From Collinsella sp944321445 (GTDB lineage Bacteria > Actinomycetota > Coriobacteriia > Coriobacteriales > Coriobacteriaceae), in assembly GCF_030371825.1 (NCBI RefSeq), contig NZ_JAUDDM010000002.1: DNA of 64,000 nt; one strand, 5' to 3'. The position numbers and the translations under genes are program-made. This document shows positions 56,634-64,000 of this stretch, one piece after another (position 1 is the first letter of the stretch; the number at the start of each line of letters is the position of its first letter). A model generated the notes under the pieces. The model saw nothing but the letters and a program-made list of their open reading frames with translations. It was not told the origin of the DNA and did not search any database.

Positions 56634-57035
56634 CTAGTCCAGCCAGAAGGAGTACGAGTCCTTGCGGCGCAGCTCCTCCCAGACGGCCCCGTCGCCCCAT
56701 TCTGGGCCGCCGTCCTCGCGCTTGGGGCCCGCCGAGTACGTCCTGTAGAGCAGGCCTATGTCCGCGTCGGTCGGCATCGCCTCGAGAACCCCGCGCGCCC
56801 GCCTCGGTGGCTCCGTGTGCAGGTAGCACCACCAGAAGACCGCCTTGACCCGTCGCATGAGCGACATGCCGCGGTGGTTCCTAAGCATGTCGCGGAGCCT
56901 CGCGTTCGCCCCGCCCTCTATCGCGTTGTTGATGCGCGGCAGCGGCCCCTCCGCAGTCAGGGCCGGGTCCAGGTAGGTGAAGAGCGTCCCGGCGCTCCTC
57001 GAGGCGCGAGAGCGACGACCTCGTGAGTAGTAACC
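56634..57035 (-). pseudogene. Transposase remnant, IS1249-like (IS256 group)
   Basis: Only the C-terminal 130 residues survive: SAGTLFTYLDPALTAEGPLP, NNAIEGGANARLRDMLRNH, MRRVKAVFWWCYLHTEPP, MPTDADIGLL. The preceding RSSLSRL is in another frame, so one base was gained or lost near 57005. N-terminal part and one end are missing. The remnant is GC-rich (unlike the surrounding island), so it inserted after or independently of the island. Confidence 0.8.
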
Positions 57036-57191
57036 CCATCGTTCGATTATTGGCCACTCCCTCACAAACAAAAAATGCAAATACGATGGCTAGTAGCAGA
57101 TAGTGGATGCTGCAAAGAAGCTTCCGTTTCAAATTGTAAGCGGCCTTGTCTTTAGAACGCTCAAACCTGCCGCTTCAATTTTGCGAACGAA
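57036..57191. other. A+T-rich spacer
   Basis: No gene, promoter or repeat recognised. Confidence 0.4.
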
Positions 57192-57970
57192 TTATTCCAG
57201 CAGGGACTGAAATGTACCGATTGAGCTAAGCTCAAGCAGCTCAAGCCCAGCACAGGTGATTATAGGCAGAAGAACAAGATCTATTTGCATATCGGAACCA
57301 TTAGTCACTTCAACCATAAACTCGGCACCACGGAATAATTGCCGTTGACCAGGATCGAATGAAAGCGTTCTCATAGACGAAGTGTCAACAAGCCCGAGCG
57401 ATGCAAGCATATTGACGTCTCTAATGCTAATAGCGCCACCATTGAAAGCATCCGAGTCAGGTTGACTATCGCTATCCAGAATTAGCAGAGGCTCTCCATA
57501 CGCCACGCCATTCTTGTCGCAATGATGTACACACATTGAAGCCAAAGCGGCAAAATCGTGCGCGTTCTTTTCGCTCATATTAAATAAAGACCACATTGCC
57601 AGCTTGGAATACGATCCCGGATGATTGAGCTCTCCAGCCAGCAGCTTGCCCCATATCACCTGAACATCCTTCGAGGATGTTCTTTCGGCATAACTCTTGA
57701 AAAGTTCAATCCAGTCAAAATCTATTTCAGCAGAACCATCAGTATCCCTATTAACCTCAGGTTCTGCAAATGACACCACCGATGCGATGTTCGCAATGCG
57801 CCTGTGCCTTGTCTTAACATCTTCAATTAAGCTTTCGGTCAGTTCTCGACTGTATCCACGCTCCTCAGGCTAATACCCGGAAACAACATAAGGAGCGTTT
57901 TCAGACTCCCCGACACTGAATCGCCGACATTTGCCAAATCTTTTGCATTGGAAATTTCATCCAGAAACAT
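57192..57970 (-). pseudogene. DUF2806-family gene, frameshifted
   Basis: A first segment read from ATG 57970 gives LDEISNAKDLANVGDSVSGS, then stops at 57839 in its frame. The second frame, open from 57869, gives ERGYSRELTESLIEDVKTRH and continues to 57192 through DFDWIELFKSYAERTSSKDVQVIWGKLLAGELNHPGSYSK, a DUF2806 signature. Both parts fit one DUF2806 protein, so a single-base shift lies between 57842 and 57869. The very N-terminus may also be lost. DUF2806 proteins are found near mobile and defence genes; function unknown. Confidence 0.7.
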
Positions 57971-58424
57971 ATGCAACCGACCGATCGAAATAGCGCTTTA
58001 TTTCTATATCAAACACCAGGGTGGGCGCTTAACTACAGCTATTCTATGTCTCCTCGCCCGTGTTGCCACGCCCACAAGTAATATCCCCTGTCCGAAAAAA
58101 ACAATCTCCCTGGGATGTCCGAATGCATGGGAAAAGCACAGTGGCAACGGGCTCCCCATTACTCTTTCGAAAAATACACTGCTAAAAACAGCTCCCTATA
58201 TAATGGGCGCATGCAGCTATAGTCACAATGTTACATTAAAAAACGTCATCATAGAAGGATTCCGCTTCTTCCGTACTACCTGCGATACAAAGCGAAGCTT
58301 TCATCTGCCTCCTTCTTCAATGCCGAATCCTTAGCCTATTCTGTATCTCCCCGCCCATCCCCTCCCCACCCCACAGTGCTACCATACTCCCGGACATATC
58401 CCTACTAAAACAGGAGGCATCCCT
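57971..58424. other. A+T-rich region before the aminopeptidase
   Basis: 454 bp. A 128-codon frame on the plus strand (from 57948) overlaps the broken DUF2806 gene and has no ribosome site, so I do not call it. TATATAATGG (about 58197) could be a promoter. The GC content rises sharply at about 58340, marking the end of the island. Confidence 0.45.
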
Positions 58425-59816
58425 ATGGAGCGTCCGAACGCATGGAAGAAGTACGGCGACGCCGACGTCGCCGAGCTCGAGCGCCTGTGCGCCGACTACC
58501 GCGCCTTCATTAGCGCGAACAAGACCGAGCGCGAGTGCGTGGCCGCCGGCGTCAAGCTGGCCGAGGCCGCGGGCTACGTGAGCCTCGAGTCCGCCGTGGC
58601 CGAGGGCCGCGCCCTCACCGCAGGCAGCAAGGTCTACGCCGTGTGCCACAACAAGACCCTCATGCTCGTGAATCTGGGCACCGCCCCGCTCGAGCAGGGC
58701 GTGAACATCCTGGGCGCACATGTCGACTCCCCGCGCCTCGACCTCAAACAGAACCCGCTCTACGAGGCCGGCGACATGGCCTACCTCGACACGCACTACT
58801 ACGGCGGCGTGAAGGCCTACCACTGGGTGGCCACCCCGCTCGCCATCCACGGCGTCATCTGCAAGAAGGACGGCACCACCGTCGAGGTCGCCGTGGGCGA
58901 GGACGCCTCAGACCCCGTGTTCTGCATCTCCGACCTGCTGATCCACCTGGCCTCCGACCAGCTGAAGAAGCCCGCCTCCGAGGCCGTCGACCACGAGAAC
59001 CTCGACGTCATCGTGGCCGGCCGCCCCGTGGTCATCGAGGGCGACGACGAGCCCAAAGAGCCCGTCAAGCAGATGCTCCTGAACATCCTGTCCGACAAGT
59101 ACGGCATCACCGAGGAGGACTTCCTCTCCGCCGAGCTCGAGGTCGTGCCCGCCGGCGCCGCCCGCGAGATGGGACTCGACCGCTCCATGATCTTGGGCTA
59201 CGGCCAGGACGACCGCGTGTGCGCCTACACCTCGCTCGCCGCGCAGCTGGACGTTCCGACCGTCGAGCGCACCGCCGTCACGCTGCTCGTGGACAAGGAG
59301 GAGATCGGCTCCGTGGGCGCCTCCGGCATGACGAGCCGCTTCTTTGAGAACACCATGGCCGAGATCCTCGAGCTCGCCGGCCAGGGTGGCCCACTGGCGC
59401 TGCGCCGCTGCCTTGCCAACTCGCGCATGCTTTCGTCCGACGTGTCCGCCGGCTTCGACGCGCTGTACGCCGACCGCTTCGAGAAGAAGAACGCCGCCAT
59501 CATGGGCCACGGCCTGTGCTTCAACAAGTACACCGGCGCGCGCGGCAAGTCCGGCTCCAACGACGCCGACGCCGAGTACATGGCGCTCGTCCGCGACATC
59601 ATGGACGAGGCCGGCGTGGACTTCCAGACCTGCGAGCTCGGCCGCATCGGCGCGGGCGGCGGCGGCACGATCGCCTACATCCTGGCCGAGTACGGCATGG
59701 ACGTCATCGACTCCGGCGTGGCGGTGCTCTCCATGCACTCCCTGTGGGAGGTCACCAACAAGGCCGACGTCTACGAGGCCTACAAGGGCTACAAGGCGTT
59801 CATCGAGCGCGCGTAG
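58425..59816 (+). CDS. M18-family aminopeptidase
   Basis: 463 residues. GAHVDSPRLDLKQNPLYE (His 99 ligand), LVDKEEIGSVGASGM (ligands and catalytic Glu), GFDALYADRFE and the last ligand in VLSMHSLWEV are typical of M18 (ApeA/LAP4). It removes acidic or other N-terminal residues from peptides in the cytoplasm using zinc. AGGAGG is 6 nt before the ATG. Its codon use is strongly GC-rich, in contrast with the island before it. Followed by a strong terminator. Confidence 0.95.
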   Translation: MERPNAWKKYGDADVAELERLCADYRAFISANKTERECVAAGVKLAEAAGYVSLESAVAEGRALTAGSKVYAVCHNKTLMLVNLGTAPLEQGVNILGAHVDSPRLDLKQNPLYEAGDMAYLDTHYYGGVKAYHWVATPLAIHGVICKKDGTTVEVAVGEDASDPVFCISDLLIHLASDQLKKPASEAVDHENLDVIVAGRPVVIEGDDEPKEPVKQMLLNILSDKYGITEEDFLSAELEVVPAGAAREMGLDRSMILGYGQDDRVCAYTSLAAQLDVPTVERTAVTLLVDKEEIGSVGASGMTSRFFENTMAEILELAGQGGPLALRRCLANSRMLSSDVSAGFDALYADRFEKKNAAIMGHGLCFNKYTGARGKSGSNDADAEYMALVRDIMDEAGVDFQTCELGRIGAGGGGTIAYILAEYGMDVIDSGVAVLSMHSLWEVTNKADVYEAYKGYKAFIERA

Positions 59817-59840
59817 ACGCTCACCGCAATTGGGAGTTTA

Positions 59841-59876
59841 GGGCTCCGCAGTGCACGTGCGCTGCGGAGCCCTTTT
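59841..59876 (+). terminator. Terminator after the aminopeptidase
   Basis: GGGCTCCGCAG (59841-59851) pairs with CTGCGGAGCCC (59862-59872), then TTTTG. Confidence 0.9.
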
Positions 59877-59888
59877 GTTGTCTCTGTC

Positions 59889-60881
59889 TTAGCCATTGCG
59901 GATGGCGTCGAGGATCTCCGCGCAGCGCACCGAGGCCGCAGGCGGCATAATGGGGCTTTCCCCGGCACCCGTACGCACAAGATCGCAGAAGTGCGCGATC
60001 TGCGGGTAGAAGTCGTCCACTTCATACGGCATACGTACCTCGCGTGGCTCGGCGTCGACCGGGTATGCGATGCGCAGCGCGTCGGGGCGATGCGGCAGGT
60101 TGACCTCGATGACGCCCTTGGTGCCCACCACGCGCGCCGTCCGCGGGCCGGGACGATCGCAACCGCACTCCAGCAGCGCCGTCACACCGTTGGGTGCCGC
60201 AAACTCCGCGCGGTCCCACACGTCCACGCCGTGCACGCAAGCGCGCTCCACGCGTGTGACCGCCAGATCTGCCGGCAGCAGGTCCGCAAGCCAGCTTGCG
60301 CAGTACGTGCCCATATCCAGCAGCACGCCGCCTTGCACCGGGTCGAAGTAATACGACGACGCCTCGAGCGCCTGCAGGTCCGCCTCCCCCAGCAGCCGCG
60401 TCTCCACACGTGTGACCTCGCCGGTGGCGCCGGCATCCAACAGGCGGCGCAGTTCGCGGTACGCCGGCTCAAAGCGCACCTTCATGGCCTCCATGAACAG
60501 CGCACCGTGCGCGTGCGACGCAGCCGCAACCTCGCGCATCTCGGTAGCCGAAAGCATCGCCGGCTTTTCGCACAGCACGGCCTTGCCCGCCTCCAGCGCG
60601 CGAAGTGCCCACGCGCGATGCAGACCATGCGGCAGCGCCAGGTAGATGGCATCGATATCGGAATCTGCAAGCAGCCGCCGATGACTGGCGTCTTCCCCAT
60701 CGGCATCCGTGTACACGCGCTCGATGCCGAATTCCCGCGCAAATTCCTCCGCCTTAGCGGGCGTACGGCAGCTGATGGCCGCAAGCACGCTTCCCGGCTC
60801 GTGCGCCAAGCTCCTCGCAAAGCGGTGCGCGATGCCGCCCGCCCCTAGGATTCCCCAACGTATTGTTGCTCGTTGCGCCAT
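59889..60881 (-). CDS. Gfo/Idh/MocA-family oxidoreductase
   Basis: 330 residues. Rossmann motif GILGAGGIAHRFARSL (about 10), YLALPHGLH, the active-site EKP (CEKPAML, about 95), then a C-terminal alpha/beta domain with GGVLLDMGTYC. The family oxidises or reduces sugars and inositols with NAD(P); EVRMPYEVDDFYPQIAHFCDLVRTG resembles dihydrodiol/glucose-fructose oxidoreductases. GAAAGGT is 7 nt before the ATG at 60881. Divergent from yaaA with 89 bp between. Confidence 0.88.
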   Translation of the reverse strand: MAQRATIRWGILGAGGIAHRFARSLAHEPGSVLAAISCRTPAKAEEFAREFGIERVYTDADGEDASHRRLLADSDIDAIYLALPHGLHRAWALRALEAGKAVLCEKPAMLSATEMREVAAASHAHGALFMEAMKVRFEPAYRELRRLLDAGATGEVTRVETRLLGEADLQALEASSYYFDPVQGGVLLDMGTYCASWLADLLPADLAVTRVERACVHGVDVWDRAEFAAPNGVTALLECGCDRPGPRTARVVGTKGVIEVNLPHRPDALRIAYPVDAEPREVRMPYEVDDFYPQIAHFCDLVRTGAGESPIMPPAASVRCAEILDAIRNG

Positions 60882-60970
60882 TGTACCGACCTTTCGCCCG
60901 TGCGCCCGCCCCACTCGCACGGGACGCTTCGTGATACTGTAAACCATACCCGTATCTGTCAGGAGCACCC

Positions 60971-61786
60971 ATGCTGCAGGCCATCATCTCCCCCGCCAAG
61001 CAAATGCGCGTCGCCGCCGACACGTTCGCACCGCGCGGCATCCCGCCGTTCCCCGCGCGCACCGAACGGCTGTACCGCGAACTCGTTGCCATCGAGCGCG
61101 CGCAGGGCCCCGAAGGCCTGCGCAGCCTGTGGCGCGTGAACGATAAGCTGCTAGCCGAGAACATCGAACGTCTGCACAGCTTTGTGCCCGTGCTCGACGA
61201 CATGCAGCTCGACGACCCGCTTGTCGCGCGCGCCGTCTCCCCCGCCGTGTTCTCGTACGTGGGCATCCAGTACCGCAGCATGGCGCCCGAGGTCATGGGG
61301 TTCACCGAGCTCGAATGGCTGCAGGAGCACCTGTGGATTCTCTCGGGCTCCTACGGCTGCGTACGGCCCTTCGATGCCGTAGAACCCTATCGGCTCGAGA
61401 TGGGCGCCAAGCTTGCCGTTGATGGAGCGCGCGACCTCTATGCCTTCTGGGGCGATGCACTGGCACAGGCGATCTGCGCCGGCGACGACCCCACGACCGT
61501 CGTCAACCTAGCAAGCGTTGAGTACGCGAAGGCCGTACTACCCCACCTGCCTGAGAGTGCGCGGGTTGTGACCTGCATCTTCGGTGAAGACCTGCGAAAC
61601 GGCCGCCCCGTACAGCGCGCCACCGCAAGCAAGATCGCCCGCGGATCCATGGTCCGCTGGATGGCCGAACACGGCACCGTAGACGCCCGCGACCTCGAGC
61701 ACTTCGACGTGGGCTACACCCTCGCACCAGACCTGTGCAGCGAGCGCAACCGCGAACGTGTCCTCGTGTTCATGCACACCCCATAA
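60971..61786 (+). CDS. yaaA: Peroxide stress protein YaaA (DUF328/UPF0246)
   Basis: 271 residues, the usual length is about 250-260. IISPAKQM at the start, LSGSYGCVRPFDAVEPYRLEMG in the centre and NLASVEYAKAV near the end are the family blocks. In E. coli YaaA lowers free iron during peroxide stress and binds DNA. AGGAGC precedes the ATG. Followed by a 205-bp inverted-repeat element. Confidence 0.92.
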   Translation: MLQAIISPAKQMRVAADTFAPRGIPPFPARTERLYRELVAIERAQGPEGLRSLWRVNDKLLAENIERLHSFVPVLDDMQLDDPLVARAVSPAVFSYVGIQYRSMAPEVMGFTELEWLQEHLWILSGSYGCVRPFDAVEPYRLEMGAKLAVDGARDLYAFWGDALAQAICAGDDPTTVVNLASVEYAKAVLPHLPESARVVTCIFGEDLRNGRPVQRATASKIARGSMVRWMAEHGTVDARDLEHFDVGYTLAPDLCSERNRERVLVFMHTP

Positions 61787-61867
61787 CACCTGGAACGGCG
61801 ACTGGCTAGTCCAGCCCCAAAGCCATCCATCTTTTCTCGCCAAGAGCCGTAGATCCAGCGGCAACTT

Positions 61868-62072
61868 GTGCGTCAGTTTATGCAGGTTTTTCCGACTTGT
61901 AGACTCCCTCAATTCGAACCTGTGAAAAAGCCCTTGTTTCCGCATGCGAACGGCAGCAAATCCGCAGGTCGCGAAACGCTCCTTCATGCCATTTTTCCGA
62001 GCGCCATATTTCTGCAGTCTACAAGTTGGAAAAACCTGCAATTGTAGGCAGTCCTGCTGCCACTGACGCACG
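61868..62072. repeat. 205-bp inverted-repeat element
   Basis: Arms 61881-61905 and 62017-62041 (25 bp, one mismatch) start TGCAGGTTTTTCC and end near AGTCTACAAG. Outer arms GTGCGTCAGT (61868) and ACTGACGCAC (62063-62072) add 10 bp. The 111-bp interior has no credible gene. MITE-like, or a long-stem structured RNA. Confidence 0.85.
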
Positions 62073-62144
62073 ATTACCGTCCCAGCACCATAGGAATGCG
62101 CCCAGAATCACGCCAGCCGGCACCGATTTGCATCATGCTTACTC

Positions 62145-62477
62145 TCACTCGTAGCCGGCGTCGCGCATTGCGTGCTCGAAGTCCTCGGCAAAGCGCTTGT
62201 CCACACCGAGCCTAATGTTGAGCACGCCCTCTCCTGCGCCCGAGGGAATCGCCTCCACGCAAGAGTGAGCTTCGTCGCCCGTTACCACAATGGTCAGGCT
62301 TGTGTAGTCGCCGGTGCGCAGGAAGAACTTCTTGATCACGACGACGTAAAGCTCCACGTCGCCCAAGCTGTGTTCGAGCTTGCCCGCGACCTCGACCGAT
62401 GCGCCAAGCTGCGTGATAGCGCGGCGAACAAGCGCCTTCGCATCCTCAAAAGCAAGATTTGCCTCAAGCTCAACCAT
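62145..62477 (-). CDS. DUF6054-family protein
   Basis: 110 residues. Two-layer pattern: FLRTGDYTSLTIVVTGDEAHSCVEAIPSGAGEGVLNIRLGVDKRFAEDFEHAM. The family is small and found in Firmicutes and Actinobacteria; function unknown. AGGAGG precedes the ATG. It lies 9 bp downstream of the next small gene, so the two form an operon. Confidence 0.75.
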   Translation of the reverse strand: MVELEANLAFEDAKALVRRAITQLGASVEVAGKLEHSLGDVELYVVVIKKFFLRTGDYTSLTIVVTGDEAHSCVEAIPSGAGEGVLNIRLGVDKRFAEDFEHAMRDAGYE

Positions 62478-62486
62478 CGCGACCTC

Positions 62487-62690
62487 CTAGCGTCCCCCCA
62501 GCGTGCCCAGCACGCACACTAGAGCAACGACCACTGCTACGACAACCAGAAAGCACCCGCAGCCACATCCCCCGCTGTCCCGCGAGCCACCGCTATGGCG
62601 CGAGAGCTCGTTCACGAGCATCTCGGTGATGGCGCCGTCGCCCATACCGACGCGCCCGTCACGGTTCCAATCGAGCGGATGATGCGACAC
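62487..62690 (-). CDS. Small membrane protein with EF-hand-like loop
   Basis: 67 residues. DWNRDGRVGMGDGAI (7-21) has the D-x-N-x-D-G spacing of a calcium-binding loop, as in dockerins. A Gly/Cys-rich stretch (GGCGCGC) then leads into one membrane segment (about 46-64, CFLVVVAVVVALVCVLG). Starts with a GTG behind GGAAGGGG. Cytoplasmic loop and C-terminal membrane anchor are predicted. Unknown function; pairs with the DUF6054 gene. Confidence 0.65.
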   Translation of the reverse strand: MSHHPLDWNRDGRVGMGDGAITEMLVNELSRHSGGSRDSGGCGCGCFLVVVAVVVALVCVLGTLGGR

Positions 62691-62904
62691 GGTCTACCCC
62701 TTCCTGCCTTAGGTCGAGTATATGCGCCTCGCGAGCCACACCGCTGGCAATACGCGAACGCAAGCATCGCGCGCCTCGACGGCGCTGTGTGATTTCCTAC
62801 TCGAAGCATATGTGGCCCAGTCATAAACATATAGTGGGATGGTAGTACCTATAGCGTGCTCATTGCTCCGCACGATATCTCGAACCTCAAACGGACAAAC
62901 GGGC

Positions 62905-62910
62905 TATAAT
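62905..62910 (+). promoter_or_regulatory. -10 box of the thiC transcript
   Basis: TATAAT 20 bp before the riboswitch core. The -35 region is not clear. Confidence 0.6.
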
Positions 62911-62930
62911 CTAACCCGACAATCGCATAT

Positions 62931-63023
62931 CACGGGGAGCTTGCAGGACACCACGGCAGGCTGAGAGGGGGCGCGTCCCGCCCCGACCCGACGAACCTGA
63001 TATGGGTAATGCCAGCGAAGGGA
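62931..63023 (+). promoter_or_regulatory. TPP riboswitch (THI element)
   Basis: GGGGAGC (62934), CTGAGA (62961-62966), the P3 hairpin GGGGGCG/CGCCCC, GAACCTGA (62993-63000), then TATGGGTAATGCCAGCGAAGGGA (63001-63023) match the TPP aptamer blocks. It lies directly before thiC, and the last block overlaps the ribosome site, so bound thiamine pyrophosphate should block translation. Confidence 0.95.
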
Positions 63024-63031
63024 GTATGTAT

Positions 63032-64000
63032 ATGGATACATCTACCGAAAAGAATCTTGTCACACAGCTCGACTACGCGCGAGCGGGCATCATCACCGAT
63101 GCCATGCGCGCCGTCGCCAAGCGCGAGGGCCGCGACCCGGAGTTCATCCGCGCGGGCGTGGCCGCCGGGCGTATCGCCATTCCGGCGAACATCCGCCACC
63201 TGAAGATGGGGCTCGAGCCGCGTGGTGTGGGCGCCGGGCTTTCCACCAAGGTGAATGTCAACCTGGGCATCTCGGGCGACGTTGCCAATGCCGACGTGGA
63301 GTGGGAGAAGGTGGCAACCGCGGAAAGGTTCGGCGCGGACGCCATCATGGACCTCTCCAATTCCGGCAAGACGCGCTTCTTCCGCCAGGAGCTCGTGCAG
63401 AAGACCCCGCTCATGGTGGGCACCGTGCCCATGTACGACGCCATCGGCTACATGGAAAAGCCGCTCGTCGAGCTCACGGTCGACGACCTGCTCGAGGTCA
63501 CGCGCGCGCATGCCGAGGACGGCGTGGACTTCCTCACCATTCACTGCGGCATCAACAAGTCGGTCATCAAGACGTTCAAGGAGACCGGCCGCCTCATGAA
63601 CATCGTGAGCCGCGGCGGGTCGCTGCTGTTCGGCTGGATGGAGGTCACCGGCAACGAGAATCCCTTCTATGAGTACTACGACGAGATCCTGAAGATCTGC
63701 CACGAGTACGATGTGACCATCTCGCTGGGCGATTCGTGCCGCCCAGGATGCCTCTACGACGCGAACGATGCCACCGAGACCGCCGAGATGATCGAGCTCG
63801 GCAAGCTCACGAAGCGCGCGTGGGACGCCGGCGTGCAAGTGATGATCGAGGGCCCCGGCCACATGGCCATCAACGAGATCGCCGCCAACGTCGAGCTGCA
63901 AAAGCGCCTGTGCCACGGCGCGCCCTACTACGTGCTGGGACCGCTCGTCACCGACATCGGCGTGGGCTATGACCACATCACCGCGGCCATCGGCGGCGCT
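63032..64000 (+). CDS. thiC: Phosphomethylpyrimidine synthase (partial, runs off the window)
   Basis: First 323 codons. TQLDYARAGIITDAMRAVAKREG, IPANIRHLKMGLEPRGVG, NLGISGDVANADVEWEK, DLSNSGKTRFFRQEL and GDSCRPGCLYDANDATET, MIEGPGHMAINEIAANV are ThiC blocks; the C-terminal CxxC(x4)C cluster motif lies beyond the window. It is a radical-SAM enzyme that turns AIR into HMP phosphate for thiamine. AAGGGAG is 7 nt before the ATG at 63032; the ATG at 63026 is too close to it. Controlled by the TPP riboswitch. Confidence 0.95.
   Translation, partial: MDTSTEKNLVTQLDYARAGIITDAMRAVAKREGRDPEFIRAGVAAGRIAIPANIRHLKMGLEPRGVGAGLSTKVNVNLGISGDVANADVEWEKVATAERFGADAIMDLSNSGKTRFFRQELVQKTPLMVGTVPMYDAIGYMEKPLVELTVDDLLEVTRAHAEDGVDFLTIHCGINKSVIKTFKETGRLMNIVSRGGSLLFGWMEVTGNENPFYEYYDEILKICHEYDVTISLGDSCRPGCLYDANDATETAEMIELGKLTKRAWDAGVQVMIEGPGHMAINEIAANVELQKRLCHGAPYYVLGPLVTDIGVGYDHITAAIGGA

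Noticed and set aside
57948..58334. A 128-codon plus-strand frame
   Set aside because: No ribosome site, no domain, and it overlaps the broken DUF2806 gene.
61538..62071. A 177-codon minus-strand frame over the inverted-repeat element and yaaA
   Set aside because: It lies mostly opposite yaaA and the rest is explained by the repeat; no ribosome site.

Overview
The window is 64 kb of a high-GC chromosome, densely packed with short operons. Gene content suggests an anaerobic, fermentative gut actinobacterium of the class Coriobacteriia, probably Collinsella or a close relative. The reasons are high GC, an L-lactate dehydrogenase, a mannose-family PTS with sugar-phosphate deglycase-like SIS proteins, an S-layer-homology surface protein, and many intergenic palindromes built on GGGGACAGG or GGGGACGGGGGTG motifs. 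This assignment is inference from content; no rRNA gene is present to test it. I see no tRNA, rRNA or CRISPR array.

Layout. 1-9.3 kb: nucleoid-associated protein, lipase-like protein, GH13 glucosidase, lactate dehydrogenase, an aminotransferase and glutamine-dependent NAD synthetase, all on the minus strand. 9.3-12.8 kb: three family-2 glycosyltransferases for a surface glycan. 13-15.7 kb: two unfamiliar proteins, one membrane-anchored with an acidic Ser/Thr/Ala tail and one with a LOTUS-like N-terminus. 15.9-19.7 kb: EttA, TcdA, a TatD-family hydrolase and a small membrane protein. 19.9-27.4 kb: a catabolic island with a GntR/UTRA regulator, four mannose-family PTS components, two SIS-domain proteins and two tandem HAD phosphatases; this set resembles systems for glycated amino acids (fructoselysine/glucoselysine). 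Three 18-bp palindromic operators lie between the regulator and the PTS genes. 27.9-31.6 kb: glucose-6-phosphate isomerase and Uup. 31.8-35.5 kb: pstSCAB phosphate uptake operon with a Pho-box-like direct repeat upstream. 35.8-45 kb: dipeptidase, HAD enzymes, ribosomal protein S1, a cysteine desulfidase-family protein, argG and argH. 45-52.9 kb: an intergenic region with an inverted pair of diverged repeats, an MFS transporter, a Cof-type HAD, DNA polymerase I and an RCC1-repeat/S-layer surface protein.

53.4-58.4 kb is visibly richer in A+T. It holds a TM2-domain protein, a MazG-like pyrophosphohydrolase overlapping an unusual GIY-YIG nuclease-helicase fusion, a decayed transposase and a frameshifted DUF2806 gene. 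This looks like a horizontally acquired accessory (possibly anti-phage) island and is the best candidate for an undescribed system. 58.4-64 kb returns to core genes: M18 aminopeptidase, Gfo/Idh/MocA oxidoreductase, YaaA, a 205-bp inverted-repeat element, two small proteins, and a TPP riboswitch leading into thiC, which runs off the window end.

Many start codons were moved downstream of the longest open frame because a clear Shine-Dalgarno sequence sits in front of the internal start.
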